Assembly (NCBI GenBank): GCA_003641695.1
Contig: QNBL01000022.1
Coordinates: 1-17,160, forward strand
DNA from: Spirochaetota bacterium
Lineage (GTDB): Bacteria; Spirochaetota; Spirochaetia; B11-G9
DNA: 17,160 nt
Reading direction: 5' to 3'
The position numbers and the translations under genes were made by a program. The notes beneath the pieces were generated by a model. The model saw nothing but the letters and a program-made list of their open reading frames with translations. It ran no database searches and was not told the origin of the DNA. Position 1 is the stretch's first letter, and the number at the start of each line of letters is the position of its first letter. Positions 1-6,889 of this stretch are shown in pieces.

Positions 1-377
1 AGTTTTCTCTTCCTTTCTTCCAGCATCAGGAGGATATCCCCTTCACCGGAGAGCTTCATGCTGCTGCAGACAATCTGGTATGTTCCCCTTTTTGCATACA
101 CAGAGAGATTGCCTTTGACGATAACCTTCTGGCCATCTGCAGGAATAAAATCAATGCTGCCGGTTCTTCCTCGAAACATGACCCCGGATATCATTGATTC
201 CTGGTCTTTCAGGGAGAAATACCAGTGGCCTGAACTCGAAGGTCTGAAGTTGGAGAGTTCCCCTTCTACCTCTACGGTTAGAAAAGAGGACTCAAGTACT
301 TCCTTTATAAGGGAGGTCAAACTTGATACAGTGTAAACAGATTGTAAAGGAGACATATCTGTTTCAGAATATCTCAT
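1..377 (-). CDS. xseA: Exodeoxyribonuclease VII large subunit, N-terminal part (runs off the left edge)
   Basis: This is the start of a minus-strand gene whose 3' part lies outside the window; about 125 codons are visible. After a short leader the protein reads YTVSSLTSLIKEVLES, then VEVEGELSNFRPSSSGHWYFSLKD, and then a beta-rich stretch (MISGVMFRG ... GQKVIVKGNLSVYAKRGTYQIV). This is the OB-fold DNA-binding domain that opens XseA. With XseB, the enzyme degrades single-stranded DNA from both ends to oligonucleotides in repair and recombination. The catalytic region is not in view. The ATG at 377 directly follows an in-frame TAA; a second ATG at 356 is an alternative, and neither has a strong Shine-Dalgarno. 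The gene lies 119 nt downstream of the ABC importer operon on the same strand and may be partly co-transcribed with it. Family call is secure; the exact start is not. Confidence 0.88.
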   Translation of the reverse strand, partial: MRYSETDMSPLQSVYTVSSLTSLIKEVLESSFLTVEVEGELSNFRPSSSGHWYFSLKDQESMISGVMFRGRTGSIDFIPADGQKVIVKGNLSVYAKRGTYQIVCSSMKLSGEGDILLMLEERKRK

Positions 378-434
378 TTATGGTACTTGATCAATTACCT
401 GCTGAAAGGAGCTCTATGTATTTACCACTTTTTT

Positions 435-488
435 ATACCCGCTCCTGTTTCTTGCTTTAAGGACAACAAAATATCAGGAGCAGGGTAT
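435..488 (-). other. Long hairpin between ABC operon and xseA
   Basis: Positions 435-447 (ATACCCGCTCCTG) and 475-488 (CAGGAGCAGGGTAT) are perfect reverse complements over 13 bp except for one bulged A at 482; the loop is 27 nt. The hairpin starts about 9 nt after the ATPase stop codon on the minus strand. In that direction it is followed by AAAAAA, not a U-tract, and in the plus direction there is no U-tract after it either. It is therefore not a classical intrinsic terminator. It could be a 3'-end stabilising or processing structure, an attenuator ahead of xseA, or a DNA-level site. The rest of the 378-496 gap shows only a weak possible -10 for xseA (TATAAA on the minus strand, 437-432) inside the hairpin arm. 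Confidence 0.6.
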
Positions 489-496
489 TAATATTG

Positions 497-1234
497 CTAC
501 AGAATATGTTCCAGAAACCTTTTTGTACGGGGTTCCTGAGGATTTGAGAAGATATCTCCGGGAGTTCCCTCCTCGACTATAAGTCCTTCATCCATAAAGA
601 TAACTCTGTCCGCAGCTGCTCTTGCAAATCCCATCTCATGGGAAACCACCATCATGGTCATTCCTTCCTTTGCAAGGTCAAGCATGACATCCAGAACCTC
701 TTTTATCATTTCAGGATCAAGGGCCGAGGTTGGCTCGTCGAAAAGCATTACCCGGGGATTCATGGCCAGAGATCGTGCAATTGCAACTCTCTGCTGCTGC
801 CCCCCTGAAAGCTGGTTCGGATAGGCAGTTTCCTTATCAGCCAGACCTACTCTTTTAAGAAGTTTTCTGGCAGTTTCTGCAGCTTCTTTCTTTGTTACAT
901 TTTTCACGGTAAGAGGAGCCATTGTTATGTTTTCCAAAACATTAAGATGACTGAAAAGGTTAAAGCTCTGGAAAACCATTCCAACTTCTTCCCGGATTTT
1001 CCTTATGTCAGAGTTCCTGTCTGTTACACTGTCTTCATCTACCCGGATTTCCCCTGCCGTGAGGGTTTCCAGACGGTTGACACTTCGCAGCAGGGTGCTT
1101 TTACCGCTTCCGGAAGGTCCGATTATCAGGACTACCTCTCCCTGCTTGATTTCAAGATCAACACCTCGTAATGCCTGTACCGTGCCAAAGGTCTTGACGG
1201 CATTTTTAATGCGTATTATCGGTTTATCGTTCAT
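497..1234 (-). CDS. Polar amino acid ABC transporter ATP-binding protein (GlnQ/ArtP-type)
   Basis: This 245-aa cytoplasmic ATPase powers the importer encoded with it. All nucleotide-binding motifs are present: Walker A GPSGSGKST at 39-47, Q-loop FQSFNLF around 88-94, signature LSGGQ at 142-146, Walker B VMLFDEPTSALDP at 162-174, and the switch histidine in VVSHEMGF (H199). Length and sequence are those of the polar-amino-acid uptake (PAAT) family ATPases such as GlnQ, HisP and ArtP. The ATG start overlaps the 3' end of the permease gene by 11 nt, with an AAAGGA Shine-Dalgarno inside that gene, indicating translational coupling. It is the last gene of the three-gene operon and is followed by the hairpin at 435-488. 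Substrate specificity cannot be read from this subunit. Confidence 0.95.
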   Translation of the reverse strand: MNDKPIIRIKNAVKTFGTVQALRGVDLEIKQGEVVLIIGPSGSGKSTLLRSVNRLETLTAGEIRVDEDSVTDRNSDIRKIREEVGMVFQSFNLFSHLNVLENITMAPLTVKNVTKKEAAETARKLLKRVGLADKETAYPNQLSGGQQQRVAIARSLAMNPRVMLFDEPTSALDPEMIKEVLDVMLDLAKEGMTMMVVSHEMGFARAAADRVIFMDEGLIVEEGTPGDIFSNPQEPRTKRFLEHIL

Positions 1235-2009
1235 GATGCTGCATCCTTTCTTCCATTAATGCTACCAATTTGGAGAGAAACAGGGTAATTACAAGATAGA
1301 TCAGTGCAATAACCGTGTAGGTTTCAAAATATCTAAAAGAAGTTGAGGCAAACTCTCTTCCCCGCCGCAAGAGGTCCGAAACTGCAAGAATTGATACAAG
1401 GGAAGAATCTTTCAGAAGTGCGATGAACTCGTTGCCCACCGGAGGCATAATAACCTTGAAGGTCTGGGGGAGTATTATTTTTCTGATTGCCTGACTCCTG
1501 CTTAAACCCAGGGCAAGGGCTGCTTCCATCTGCCCTTTTGGGATAGCCTGCAGACCTGCCCTAAAGATCTCACCAAGGTATGCTCCGTAACAAAAGGACA
1601 TTGCGACTACAGCAGAGGTCAGCCTCGGCAGCTGGACCATCTTGCCCAGGGCATAGTAGATGTAGAATAGCTGTACCAGCAGCGGGATCCCTCTCACAAC
1701 CTCTACATAAATAGTTGCAAGTCTGTTAATAAAAGTAATGCGGGAGATCCGTCCAAGGCCGGTGAAAAGACCGATAATCATTGCAAAAATAATAGAGAGA
1801 ACAGTTACTTCAAAGGTCTTGAGAATTCCGTCAGGAATGAACTTGATTATATCCAGATAGGGGTCCGGGGAAAGGACGGGGAGTAAAATTAGAACACCAA
1901 TCGCCCCGAAGAAGGCAAGTCTCCATGCGGAAAAAAGGGAGTGCTCACCCTTGTCAGGGATGAGCGCTCCGTCTGAAACTTCAATTCTACTGCTTTTTAT
2001 CTCAGCCAC
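1224..2009 (-). CDS. Polar amino acid ABC transporter permease (HisM/GlnP-type)
   Basis: This 261-aa inner-membrane permease has a hydrophilic N-terminal stretch of about 28 residues followed by hydrophobic segments. It contains the family signature EVVRGIPLLVQLFYIYY and the EAA loop (EAALALGLSRSQAIRKIILPQ), which contacts the ATPase. This is the BPD_transp_1 domain of the HEQR/HisMQ type; a single permease gene implies a homodimeric channel. The start is GTG at 2009 (protein MAEIKSS), overlapping the binding-protein stop by 13 nt, with only a weak GAAG Shine-Dalgarno, so expression is probably coupled to the upstream gene. Function as an amino acid importer channel is well supported; the substrate is not. 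Confidence 0.93.
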   Translation of the reverse strand: MAEIKSSRIEVSDGALIPDKGEHSLFSAWRLAFFGAIGVLILLPVLSPDPYLDIIKFIPDGILKTFEVTVLSIIFAMIIGLFTGLGRISRITFINRLATIYVEVVRGIPLLVQLFYIYYALGKMVQLPRLTSAVVAMSFCYGAYLGEIFRAGLQAIPKGQMEAALALGLSRSQAIRKIILPQTFKVIMPPVGNEFIALLKDSSLVSILAVSDLLRRGREFASTSFRYFETYTVIALIYLVITLFLSKLVALMEERMQHHER

Positions 2010-2746
2010 TTGTCTTCTAACTCTTTTGCCTTTCCGGAATCAATAACTGCCTGAATCCCTTTGTTTACAAGATCAAGAACTTTTTTATTCCCTTTCTTGA
2101 CGGCAACTCCATAGTATTCCTCGGTAAAAGGTGTTCCTACGATCTTTAATGATCCTTTGTAGTTGTCGTTCTGAAGAACATAGTCTGCTGCAATCGGGGA
2201 GTCGCAGACAACGCCGGCAATTCTTCCATTCGTAAGATCTTCTACTGCAAGACCGATTTCATCATAGGTTTTTAGATTCACTCCGTCGGCGTCCTTGATA
2301 GCAAATGCTCCTGTTGTTCCAATCTGTGCTCCTACATCTTTTCCCTTAAGATCGGCAAGGGTTTTGGAGCTGTTGTCGGAAGCCGGCACAATAAGAACCT
2401 GACCTGCATTAATATAAGGGATGGAGAAGTCCATTGTTTTCTTTCTTTCATCGGTGATTGTAACAGAAGAGATAACCGCGTCGTACTCGTTGTTTCCCAG
2501 TCCTGCAAAAATTCCGTCCCATGCTGTATTTTTGAACTCAACCTTGAATCCGGCTGCATCTGCAACTGCTTTCATAAAGTCAATGTCGAAACCGACAATT
2601 TCCTTATTCGCATTAACCATCTCCATCGGGGGCCAGGTTGCATCCGTTGCAACGACTACTGTGTTGGAACTGTCTTTCTGTCCGCCTGCAAAGAGGGGAG
2701 ATACCAGAAAGAGTACTACGAGAACTAAAAGTAACGCCTTTTTCAT
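1997..2746 (-). CDS. Polar amino acid ABC transporter substrate-binding protein
   Basis: This 249-aa periplasmic binding protein is the first gene of the importer operon. Residues 1-20 form a signal peptide (MKK, hydrophobic core LLLVLVVLFLVSPLFA), followed by GGQKDSS. There is no lipobox cysteine, so it should be cleaved by signal peptidase I rather than lipidated. The mature protein is an SBP_bac_3 domain: ATDATWPPMEM at 33-43, GFDIDFMKAVA, the arginine that normally clamps the ligand carboxylate in SVTITDERKK (R101), GTTGAF at 143-148, and an aspartate near the usual amino-group site (D182 in VVCDSPIAADYV). These residues fit an L-amino acid, perhaps glutamine, arginine or another polar one. 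An AAAGGAG Shine-Dalgarno sits at good distance from the ATG. The AGGQKD-type signal end is typical of spirochaetes. Confidence 0.94.
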   Translation of the reverse strand: MKKALLLVLVVLFLVSPLFAGGQKDSSNTVVVATDATWPPMEMVNANKEIVGFDIDFMKAVADAAGFKVEFKNTAWDGIFAGLGNNEYDAVISSVTITDERKKTMDFSIPYINAGQVLIVPASDNSSKTLADLKGKDVGAQIGTTGAFAIKDADGVNLKTYDEIGLAVEDLTNGRIAGVVCDSPIAADYVLQNDNYKGSLKIVGTPFTEEYYGVAVKKGNKKVLDLVNKGIQAVIDSGKAKELEDKWLR

Positions 2747-2798
2747 AAATTAACTCCTTTGAAATTTGCTTCTATTAAAAGTAGCATTATAACTAATC

Positions 2799-2826
2799 AG
2801 AATAAGCATTTTACTGTATTTGTCAA
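2799..2826 (-). promoter_or_regulatory. Candidate promoter for the ABC importer operon
   Basis: On the minus strand there is a consensus -35 TTGACA at 2826-2821, a 16-bp spacer, and a -10-like TATTCT at 2804-2799. This would place the transcript start about 45 nt before the binding-protein ATG. A perfect TATAAT also exists at 2791-2786 on the same strand but lacks a recognisable -35, so the exact -10 is uncertain. Confidence 0.5.
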
Positions 2827-2851
2827 TATATAGGTTAGTTAATGAACGGCG

Positions 2852-2872
2852 CTGAGTATTATTGCTATTCAG
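2852..2872. promoter_or_regulatory. Imperfect inverted repeat in the divergent region
   Basis: CTGAGTA (2852-2858) and TATTCAG (2866-2872) form a 7-bp inverted repeat with one mismatch and a 7-nt centre, lying between the two divergent promoters. It could be an operator, but in such AT-rich DNA a chance match is quite possible. Confidence 0.2.
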
Positions 2873-2907
2873 ATCACATTATTACAATATTTAATGGCAA
2901 TGAATCA

Positions 2908-2936
2908 TTGACATATGCTAAAAGTCGATTTATAGT
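2908..2936 (+). promoter_or_regulatory. Sigma-70-type promoter of the Mbx-like operon
   Basis: A perfect -35 TTGACA (2908-2913), a 17-bp spacer and a -10 TATAGT (2931-2936, 5 of 6 consensus) point toward the mnhE-like gene. Transcription would start near 2943, giving a leader of about 95 nt. The whole 2747-3038 gap is AT-rich; beyond the promoters and the palindromes listed, no RNA gene or riboswitch is recognisable. Confidence 0.7.
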
Positions 2937-2952
2937 CTTTATGTATATTTAT

Positions 2953-2970
2953 TGTGAATATATATTCAGA
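2953..2970. promoter_or_regulatory. Perfect 14-bp palindrome resembling an ArgR (ARG) box
   Basis: TGAATATATATTCA (2955-2968) is a perfect palindrome. With its flanks (TGTGAATATATATTCAGA, 2953-2970) it fits the E. coli ARG-box consensus WNTGAATWWWWATTCANW, recalled from the literature, at every position. It lies just downstream of the predicted start of the Mbx-like transcript and upstream of the amino acid importer. ArgR usually binds two boxes about 3 bp apart, and no second convincing box is visible. AT-richness raises the chance of coincidence. Confidence 0.35.
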
Positions 2971-3038
2971 ATAAAATATAATTCTTATCATTTATGTATT
3001 AATTACCTGTTTTGAAAAAAATGGGGGGAGAAGTGCTC

Positions 3039-3536
3039 ATGAAGAATTTTAAGGGTTTCATTATTTTTGTGATTGTGTTGGCCCTTACCTGGCTTTTGCT
3101 GACAGGTTCTCTTGGAAAGGATGAGCTTCTGATCGGCGGATTTTCGCTGGTATTGGTGGCAATTCTATTTTTCGGATACAGTGATCTTTACCGCGCTTTA
3201 AAAATTACGCCGAAGATTATTCTGTTCTATCCGTTGTATCTGCTGGTTTTCCTAAAAGAACTCATAGTTGCGAACTTCGATGTCGCCTCACGGGTTATAA
3301 GACCGTCTCTGCCAATTAATCCCGGTATTGTTGCAGTAAAAACCAGTTTGAAAGATCCGCTTTCAAAACTGATTCTTGCAAACTCCATCACCCTGACTCC
3401 CGGAACGCTGACCGTAGATGTAAAAGATGATACTCTTTTTATTCACTGGATAGATGTTAAAGGGAAGGATGTTGAGGAAGCAACAAAAGAGATAAGCGGA
3501 AAATTCGAAAAGATACTGAAGGAGATTGTAAAATGA
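3039..3536 (+). CDS. mnhE: Mrp/Mbx complex subunit, MnhE (MbxA)-like
   Basis: This 165-aa membrane protein is the first gene of the large Mbx-like operon. Hydrophobic segments occupy the first half, including FIIFVIVLALTWLLLTG and a second segment near residues 30-45. The second half is a soluble domain with the MnhE/MrpE signature ANSITLTPGTLTVDV. MrpE-type subunits are part of the Na+/H+ antiporter module, in which they help form the ion path and stabilise the complex. The chosen start is the ATG at 3039, preceded by a strong GGGGGGAG Shine-Dalgarno (3023-3030). A TTG nine codons upstream (3012) is in frame but would lie before that Shine-Dalgarno. The stop overlaps the next gene as ATGA. 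Family call is firm. Confidence 0.92.
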   Translation: MKNFKGFIIFVIVLALTWLLLTGSLGKDELLIGGFSLVLVAILFFGYSDLYRALKITPKIILFYPLYLLVFLKELIVANFDVASRVIRPSLPINPGIVAVKTSLKDPLSKLILANSITLTPGTLTVDVKDDTLFIHWIDVKGKDVEEATKEISGKFEKILKEIVK

Positions 3537-3784
3537 TTTTAGGTTTATCTTTTATACTTATTGGGCTTGCTGTTTTGTTTTCGACACTGCGTTTGCTGAA
3601 AGGTCCATCACCATTTGACCGCCTGCTTGCTGCAGATACCCTTGCGGTAATAACGACAGCGTTACTCGTTCTTATGGCATCGTATTTTTCCCGGGTAATC
3701 TATATGGATGTTGCTCTGGTTTACTCTGTACTGGGATTCGCCGGTGTAGTAGTAATTGCCAGATATCTCGAAGGAGGTCTGTAG
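3533..3784 (+). CDS. mnhF: Mrp/Mbx complex subunit, MnhF (MbxB)-like
   Basis: This 83-aa protein is predicted to have three transmembrane helices. It matches MrpF in length and in its signature region GPSPFDRLLAADTLAVITTALLVL, followed by a final helix (VALVYSVLGFAGVVVIARYLEGG). MrpF is a small core membrane subunit of the Mrp-type cation/proton antiporter and its Mbh/Mbx descendants. The ATG overlaps the mnhE-like stop (ATGA), showing translational coupling. Confidence 0.92.
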   Translation: MILGLSFILIGLAVLFSTLRLLKGPSPFDRLLAADTLAVITTALLVLMASYFSRVIYMDVALVYSVLGFAGVVVIARYLEGGL

Positions 3785-3785
3785 A

Positions 3786-4115
3786 ATGGTTATCGTTGGA
3801 AAAATTTTAGTACTGATTGGGTCTATCTTCCTGTTTCTCGGATCCCTGGGTATCTTCAGGATGCCTGATGTATACAACAGGCTTCAGGCAGGAACCAAGG
3901 CAACAACCCTCGGGGCAATGTCTTTGATTCTTGGTGTAGGATTTATGAGCAGCAGTTTTCTGATCAAGAGTATTGTGCTGATCATATTCATTGTTCTGAC
4001 AAACCCCATATCAAGCAGTACCATAGCAAGAGCCAGCCACAAAGCAGGGGTCCCTCTTGTAAAGGAATCTGTCATTGATGTCTGTAAGGACAACGTCAGG
4101 GAAGAGGAGGCATAG
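3786..4115 (+). CDS. mnhG: Mrp/Mbx complex subunit, MnhG (MbxC)-like
   Basis: This 109-aa membrane protein has the MrpG hallmark LGIFRMPDVYNRLQAGTK followed by ATTLGAMSLILG, and three hydrophobic segments. The C-terminal tail is hydrophilic (KDNVREEEA). The start at 3786 is preceded by an AAGGAGG Shine-Dalgarno inside the end of the preceding gene. A TTG start ten codons upstream would lie ahead of that site and is rejected. It belongs to the antiporter module together with the E and F subunits; MnhG usually follows MnhF in mrp and mbx operons. Confidence 0.92.
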   Translation: MVIVGKILVLIGSIFLFLGSLGIFRMPDVYNRLQAGTKATTLGAMSLILGVGFMSSSFLIKSIVLIIFIVLTNPISSSTIARASHKAGVPLVKESVIDVCKDNVREEEA

Positions 4116-4118
4116 AGT

Positions 4119-4370
4119 ATGTTGTACCTTTTAGCATTTTTAGTGGTGGTTATGCTTATTGCAGGTATTGCTGTAATATTGGTAAAAGATATTTTAAGTG
4201 CAGTAATTCTTACCACAGTTATTAGTTTGGTTGTTTCAATAATATTCCTGTTTATTGCATCTCCGGATGTTGCAATAACGGAAGCGGCCATAGGTGCTGC
4301 TCTGACAACGGTTGTTTTTGTTATAGCGATCAAGCGCACCAGATCAAAAGAAACCACGGATAAGGAATAG
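4119..4370 (+). CDS. MbhD/DUF4040-like subunit of the Mrp/Mbx complex
   Basis: This 83-aa, three-helix membrane protein is recognisable from the segment SPDVAITEAAIGAALTTVVFVIA. That segment is shared by MbhD of energy-converting hydrogenases and the extra C-terminal part of MrpA. In Mrp antiporters this piece is fused to MrpA; in Mbh/Mbx complexes it is a separate small subunit, as here. It begins 3 nt after the mnhG-like stop with GAGGAGG upstream. Role: structural and ion-path element linking the antiporter parts. Confidence in the family is good; the individual role is inferred. Confidence 0.87.
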   Translation: MLYLLAFLVVVMLIAGIAVILVKDILSAVILTTVISLVVSIIFLFIASPDVAITEAAIGAALTTVVFVIAIKRTRSKETTDKE

Positions 4371-4373
4371 ATT

Positions 4374-5063
4374 ATGAGAAAAGTAATAAGTTTTTTGCTT
4401 CTTGCCGGGTTCGTTTTTTATTTTGCAACTCTTACCGGAGGGCTGATTATTCCGGATTCCAGTGCTGATAGAAACAGCGTAGGATTGGATATACTTTCCA
4501 GATCTGCGGGTGAAACAGGTTCTGCAAATGCAGTGACGTCTGTAGTCGTTCTCTATAGGGGATTCGATACCCTTGGAGAGGTAACTGTGCTTTTTCTTGC
4601 CGCCCTGGGTGTTTCTGTTTTTATGAAAAGCACAGGAGAAAAGAGAAAGAAGGTTCTGGATCAGAGTTTCATTCTTAAAACCGGAAGCAGACTGCTGTTT
4701 CCCCTGATGTTTCTCTTCGGTATGTACATTATTGCCCATGGACATCTGTCTCCCGGAGGAGGATTCCCCGGAGGAGTTATCATAGCGACAGGCTTTTTTG
4801 TTATTCTCCTTACGTCTGAATCAGTGAATTTTAACAAGACTCTCATGTCAGTGCTTGAAGGACTTGCAGGTCTTTCTTTTATTGGCCTGGGAGTTGTTGG
4901 ACTTTTAGGTCCGGGGAATTCATTCTTGCAGAATTTTCTCCCCTTAGGCGAGTTTAATACAGTATTCAGCGCAGGTATCATTCCTTTGATTTATGCAGTA
5001 GTCGGTATTAAGGTCGGAGCTGAACTTTCAAGCGTTGTGTATGCAATGAAGGAGTCAAAATGA
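4374..5063 (+). CDS. mnhB: MbhE-MnhB fusion subunit of the Mrp/Mbx complex
   Basis: This 229-aa membrane protein is longer than a stand-alone MnhB of about 140 aa because it carries an MbhE-like N-terminal half. That half ends in SAGETGSANAVTSVV, then LYRGFDTLGEVTVLFLAALGV. From about residue 100 it is a MnhB domain with the signature FGMYIIAHGHLSPGGGFPGG, followed by three more helices (VIIATGFFVILL, LAGLSFIGLGVVGLL, GIIPLIYAVVGIKVGAEL). MrpB/MbhF subunits sit in the Na+ translocation part of the complex. It starts 3 nt after the previous stop and its own stop overlaps the next ATG (ATGA). Domain assignments are solid; ion specificity is not provable here. Confidence 0.9.
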   Translation: MRKVISFLLLAGFVFYFATLTGGLIIPDSSADRNSVGLDILSRSAGETGSANAVTSVVVLYRGFDTLGEVTVLFLAALGVSVFMKSTGEKRKKVLDQSFILKTGSRLLFPLMFLFGMYIIAHGHLSPGGGFPGGVIIATGFFVILLTSESVNFNKTLMSVLEGLAGLSFIGLGVVGLLGPGNSFLQNFLPLGEFNTVFSAGIIPLIYAVVGIKVGAELSSVVYAMKESK

Positions 5064-5425
5064 ACGGAGTATTATCAATTTCAACGGTTCTGAATTTTGG
5101 ATCTGCAGGGTTGATAGTTTTGGGGCTGTATATAGTTTTCACCCAGAAAAACCTGATAAAGATGGTAATTGGAATCGATTTAGCTGAAACCGGGGTGAAC
5201 GTTCTTCTTGTTTCAACCGGTTATATTAAAGGAAACACTGCACCAATCTTTTCAAAAACCGGTCTGCAGGTTTCATCAATGGTAGATCCTGTTCCCCAGG
5301 CGCTGGTGCTGACATCAATAGTTATCGGTTTCGGGGTTTCTGCTCTGGCACTTGCAATGATTATCAAATTGTACGAAAAAACCGGAACACTGGATACTTC
5401 TAAAATAAGGGGGCTTAAATGGTAA
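5060..5425 (+). CDS. mnhC: Mrp/Mbx complex subunit, MnhC/NuoK-like
   Basis: This 121-aa, three-helix protein is homologous to NuoK. It shows the MnhC-type pattern: a glutamate in the second helix (GIDLAETGVNVLL, E43) and the conserved VDPVPQALVLTSIVIGFGVSA at residues 75-95. In complex I and its relatives this subunit links the membrane proton path of the NuoH-like subunit to the antiporter-like subunits. The ATG overlaps the previous stop by 4 nt and the stop overlaps the next gene by 7 nt, so it is tightly coupled. Confidence 0.93.
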   Translation: MNGVLSISTVLNFGSAGLIVLGLYIVFTQKNLIKMVIGIDLAETGVNVLLVSTGYIKGNTAPIFSKTGLQVSSMVDPVPQALVLTSIVIGFGVSALALAMIIKLYEKTGTLDTSKIRGLKW

Positions 5426-6879
5426 ACCCGATTCTGCTTATAATTGTTCCTCTGGGAACAGCGTTTTTAATCTCGCTTACCGCTTCGTTTCTTAAGAACA
5501 GCACAAAGTATCTTGCACTGCTCGCCATGATTGCAAATGTATGGGTAAGCATTAAACTGCTTCCTGCGGTTATGCAGCATCCCATTAATGTTGTTATTGC
5601 CGGGGTAAAACCTCCTTTGGGTATAAACCTGTTCGTAGGTCCTTTAGGAGCTGTCTTTTCCATACTTATTTCAGCCGCAGGTCTTTTAATACTGCTGTAT
5701 TCATTCAAGTATATTGAAGGAGATTCCCAGCATAAGTATTACACCCTGTTTCTCCTGCTTATTACCGGTTCCCACGGAATGATACTTACCGGTGATGTTT
5801 TTAATCTATTTGTTTTCTTTGAAATCCTTGCCATTTCTTCATATATTCTGGTTGGGTACGAGGGAAAGCGGAACGGACTTGAAGCTGCGGTCAAGTATCT
5901 TATTCTTGGTTCCATCGGATCAATACTGATTCTTGTTGCAGTCGCTTTGATTTATCAGGAAGCAGGGACTCTTAACATGGCAGACCTTGCAGATAAGTTC
6001 GGCATGATAGACCCATCAAAAAGGCTGATGATCCTTGTCTTTTTTATTACCGGTATGGGGGTTGAGGCTGCGGTATTTCCGCTTAACAGCTGGCTGCCGG
6101 ATGCTCATTCATCCGCTCCCTCTTCAATCAGTGCAATGCTTTCCGGTTTTGTTATTGAGGTAGCGTTAATAATCATTGTAAAGTTTGTATATTCCATCTT
6201 TGCCATGACAGAGATTCTGGGATTTCTTAGCCTGGTTGCTGTCATTACCCTTCTGGTAGGAGAGTTCGCAGCATATAAACAGAGCAACATAAAGCGTGTT
6301 CTTGCATATTCCAGTATCGGACAGATTGGGTTGATTCTATTTGCCATGAGTTTAAACAGTACCGATGGTTTAAATGCCGGATTGATGCAGATTATCAACC
6401 ATACAGCATCAAAGTCCATTTTGTTTCTTGTTGCAGGATTTCTGATTGTCCGGACAGGTTCATATCAAATTTCGGATTACCGGGGAATTGCAAAAAAAAT
6501 GCCGGTTAGTGCCTTCTTTTTTGTTGTCGGGGTGCTTTCTCTGCTTGGAGTTCCTCCGTTTTTTGGTTTTTTCAGCAAGCTTAGTGTTGTTATGGCGGCT
6601 CTTCACACGGGAAGTGTTTTTAACACAGTAATGGTTTTTCTTGTTCTGCTCGGAACGATAATAGAGTCTATTTACTTTTTGCGGATAATCCAGATTATGT
6701 ATAACAGAGAGGGGGATGTCGGTTCGGTAAAGGAAGCTCCGTTTCTGCCGCTTCTCGCTATTGCTGCTTTTACTGTCGTTATCCTGGCAGGATTTCTCGT
6801 GTTGCCTCAGATAACCGGATATACCGGTAGTGTGGCTTCCGAGATAGTACGTAAAATGCAGATGGCACAGGTCTTTTAA
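5419..6879 (+). CDS. mnhD: Mrp/Mbx antiporter-like subunit, MnhD (MbxH)-like
   Basis: This 486-aa polytopic protein belongs to the MrpD/NuoM/NuoN proton-translocating family, with about 14 helices. The TM5 glutamate is kept (LFVFFEILAISSYILVG, E135), as is the TM12 lysine (PPFFGFFSKL, K387). The family block before WLPDAH reads GVEAAVFPLNSWLPDAH, so the usual TM7 lysine is a glutamate (E215). The usual TM8 lysine position also appears to be glutamate (E247). TM10-11 motifs (RVLAYSSIGQIGLI, INHTASKSILFL) are normal. The protein is expected to carry ions across the membrane, driven by electron transfer in the hydrophilic arm. It overlaps the mnhC-like gene by 7 nt and is followed 10 nt later by a paralogue. 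Family call is secure; the charged-residue changes are discussed in the findings. Confidence 0.93.
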   Translation: MVNPILLIIVPLGTAFLISLTASFLKNSTKYLALLAMIANVWVSIKLLPAVMQHPINVVIAGVKPPLGINLFVGPLGAVFSILISAAGLLILLYSFKYIEGDSQHKYYTLFLLLITGSHGMILTGDVFNLFVFFEILAISSYILVGYEGKRNGLEAAVKYLILGSIGSILILVAVALIYQEAGTLNMADLADKFGMIDPSKRLMILVFFITGMGVEAAVFPLNSWLPDAHSSAPSSISAMLSGFVIEVALIIIVKFVYSIFAMTEILGFLSLVAVITLLVGEFAAYKQSNIKRVLAYSSIGQIGLILFAMSLNSTDGLNAGLMQIINHTASKSILFLVAGFLIVRTGSYQISDYRGIAKKMPVSAFFFVVGVLSLLGVPPFFGFFSKLSVVMAALHTGSVFNTVMVFLVLLGTIIESIYFLRIIQIMYNREGDVGSVKEAPFLPLLAIAAFTVVILAGFLVLPQITGYTGSVASEIVRKMQMAQVF

Positions 6880-6889
6880 AGGAGGAAGC

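Noticed and set aside
58..336. Plus-strand open frame of 92 codons
   Set aside because: It is antisense to a convincing xseA N-terminus on the minus strand and has no recognisable protein features.
2968..2985. AGAAT/ATTCT inverted repeat in the Mbx leader
   Set aside because: Arms of only 5 bp in very AT-rich DNA; chance is the simplest explanation.
3012..3038. Upstream TTG start for the mnhE-like gene
   Set aside because: It precedes the strong GGGGGGAG Shine-Dalgarno, which is correctly spaced for the ATG at 3039.
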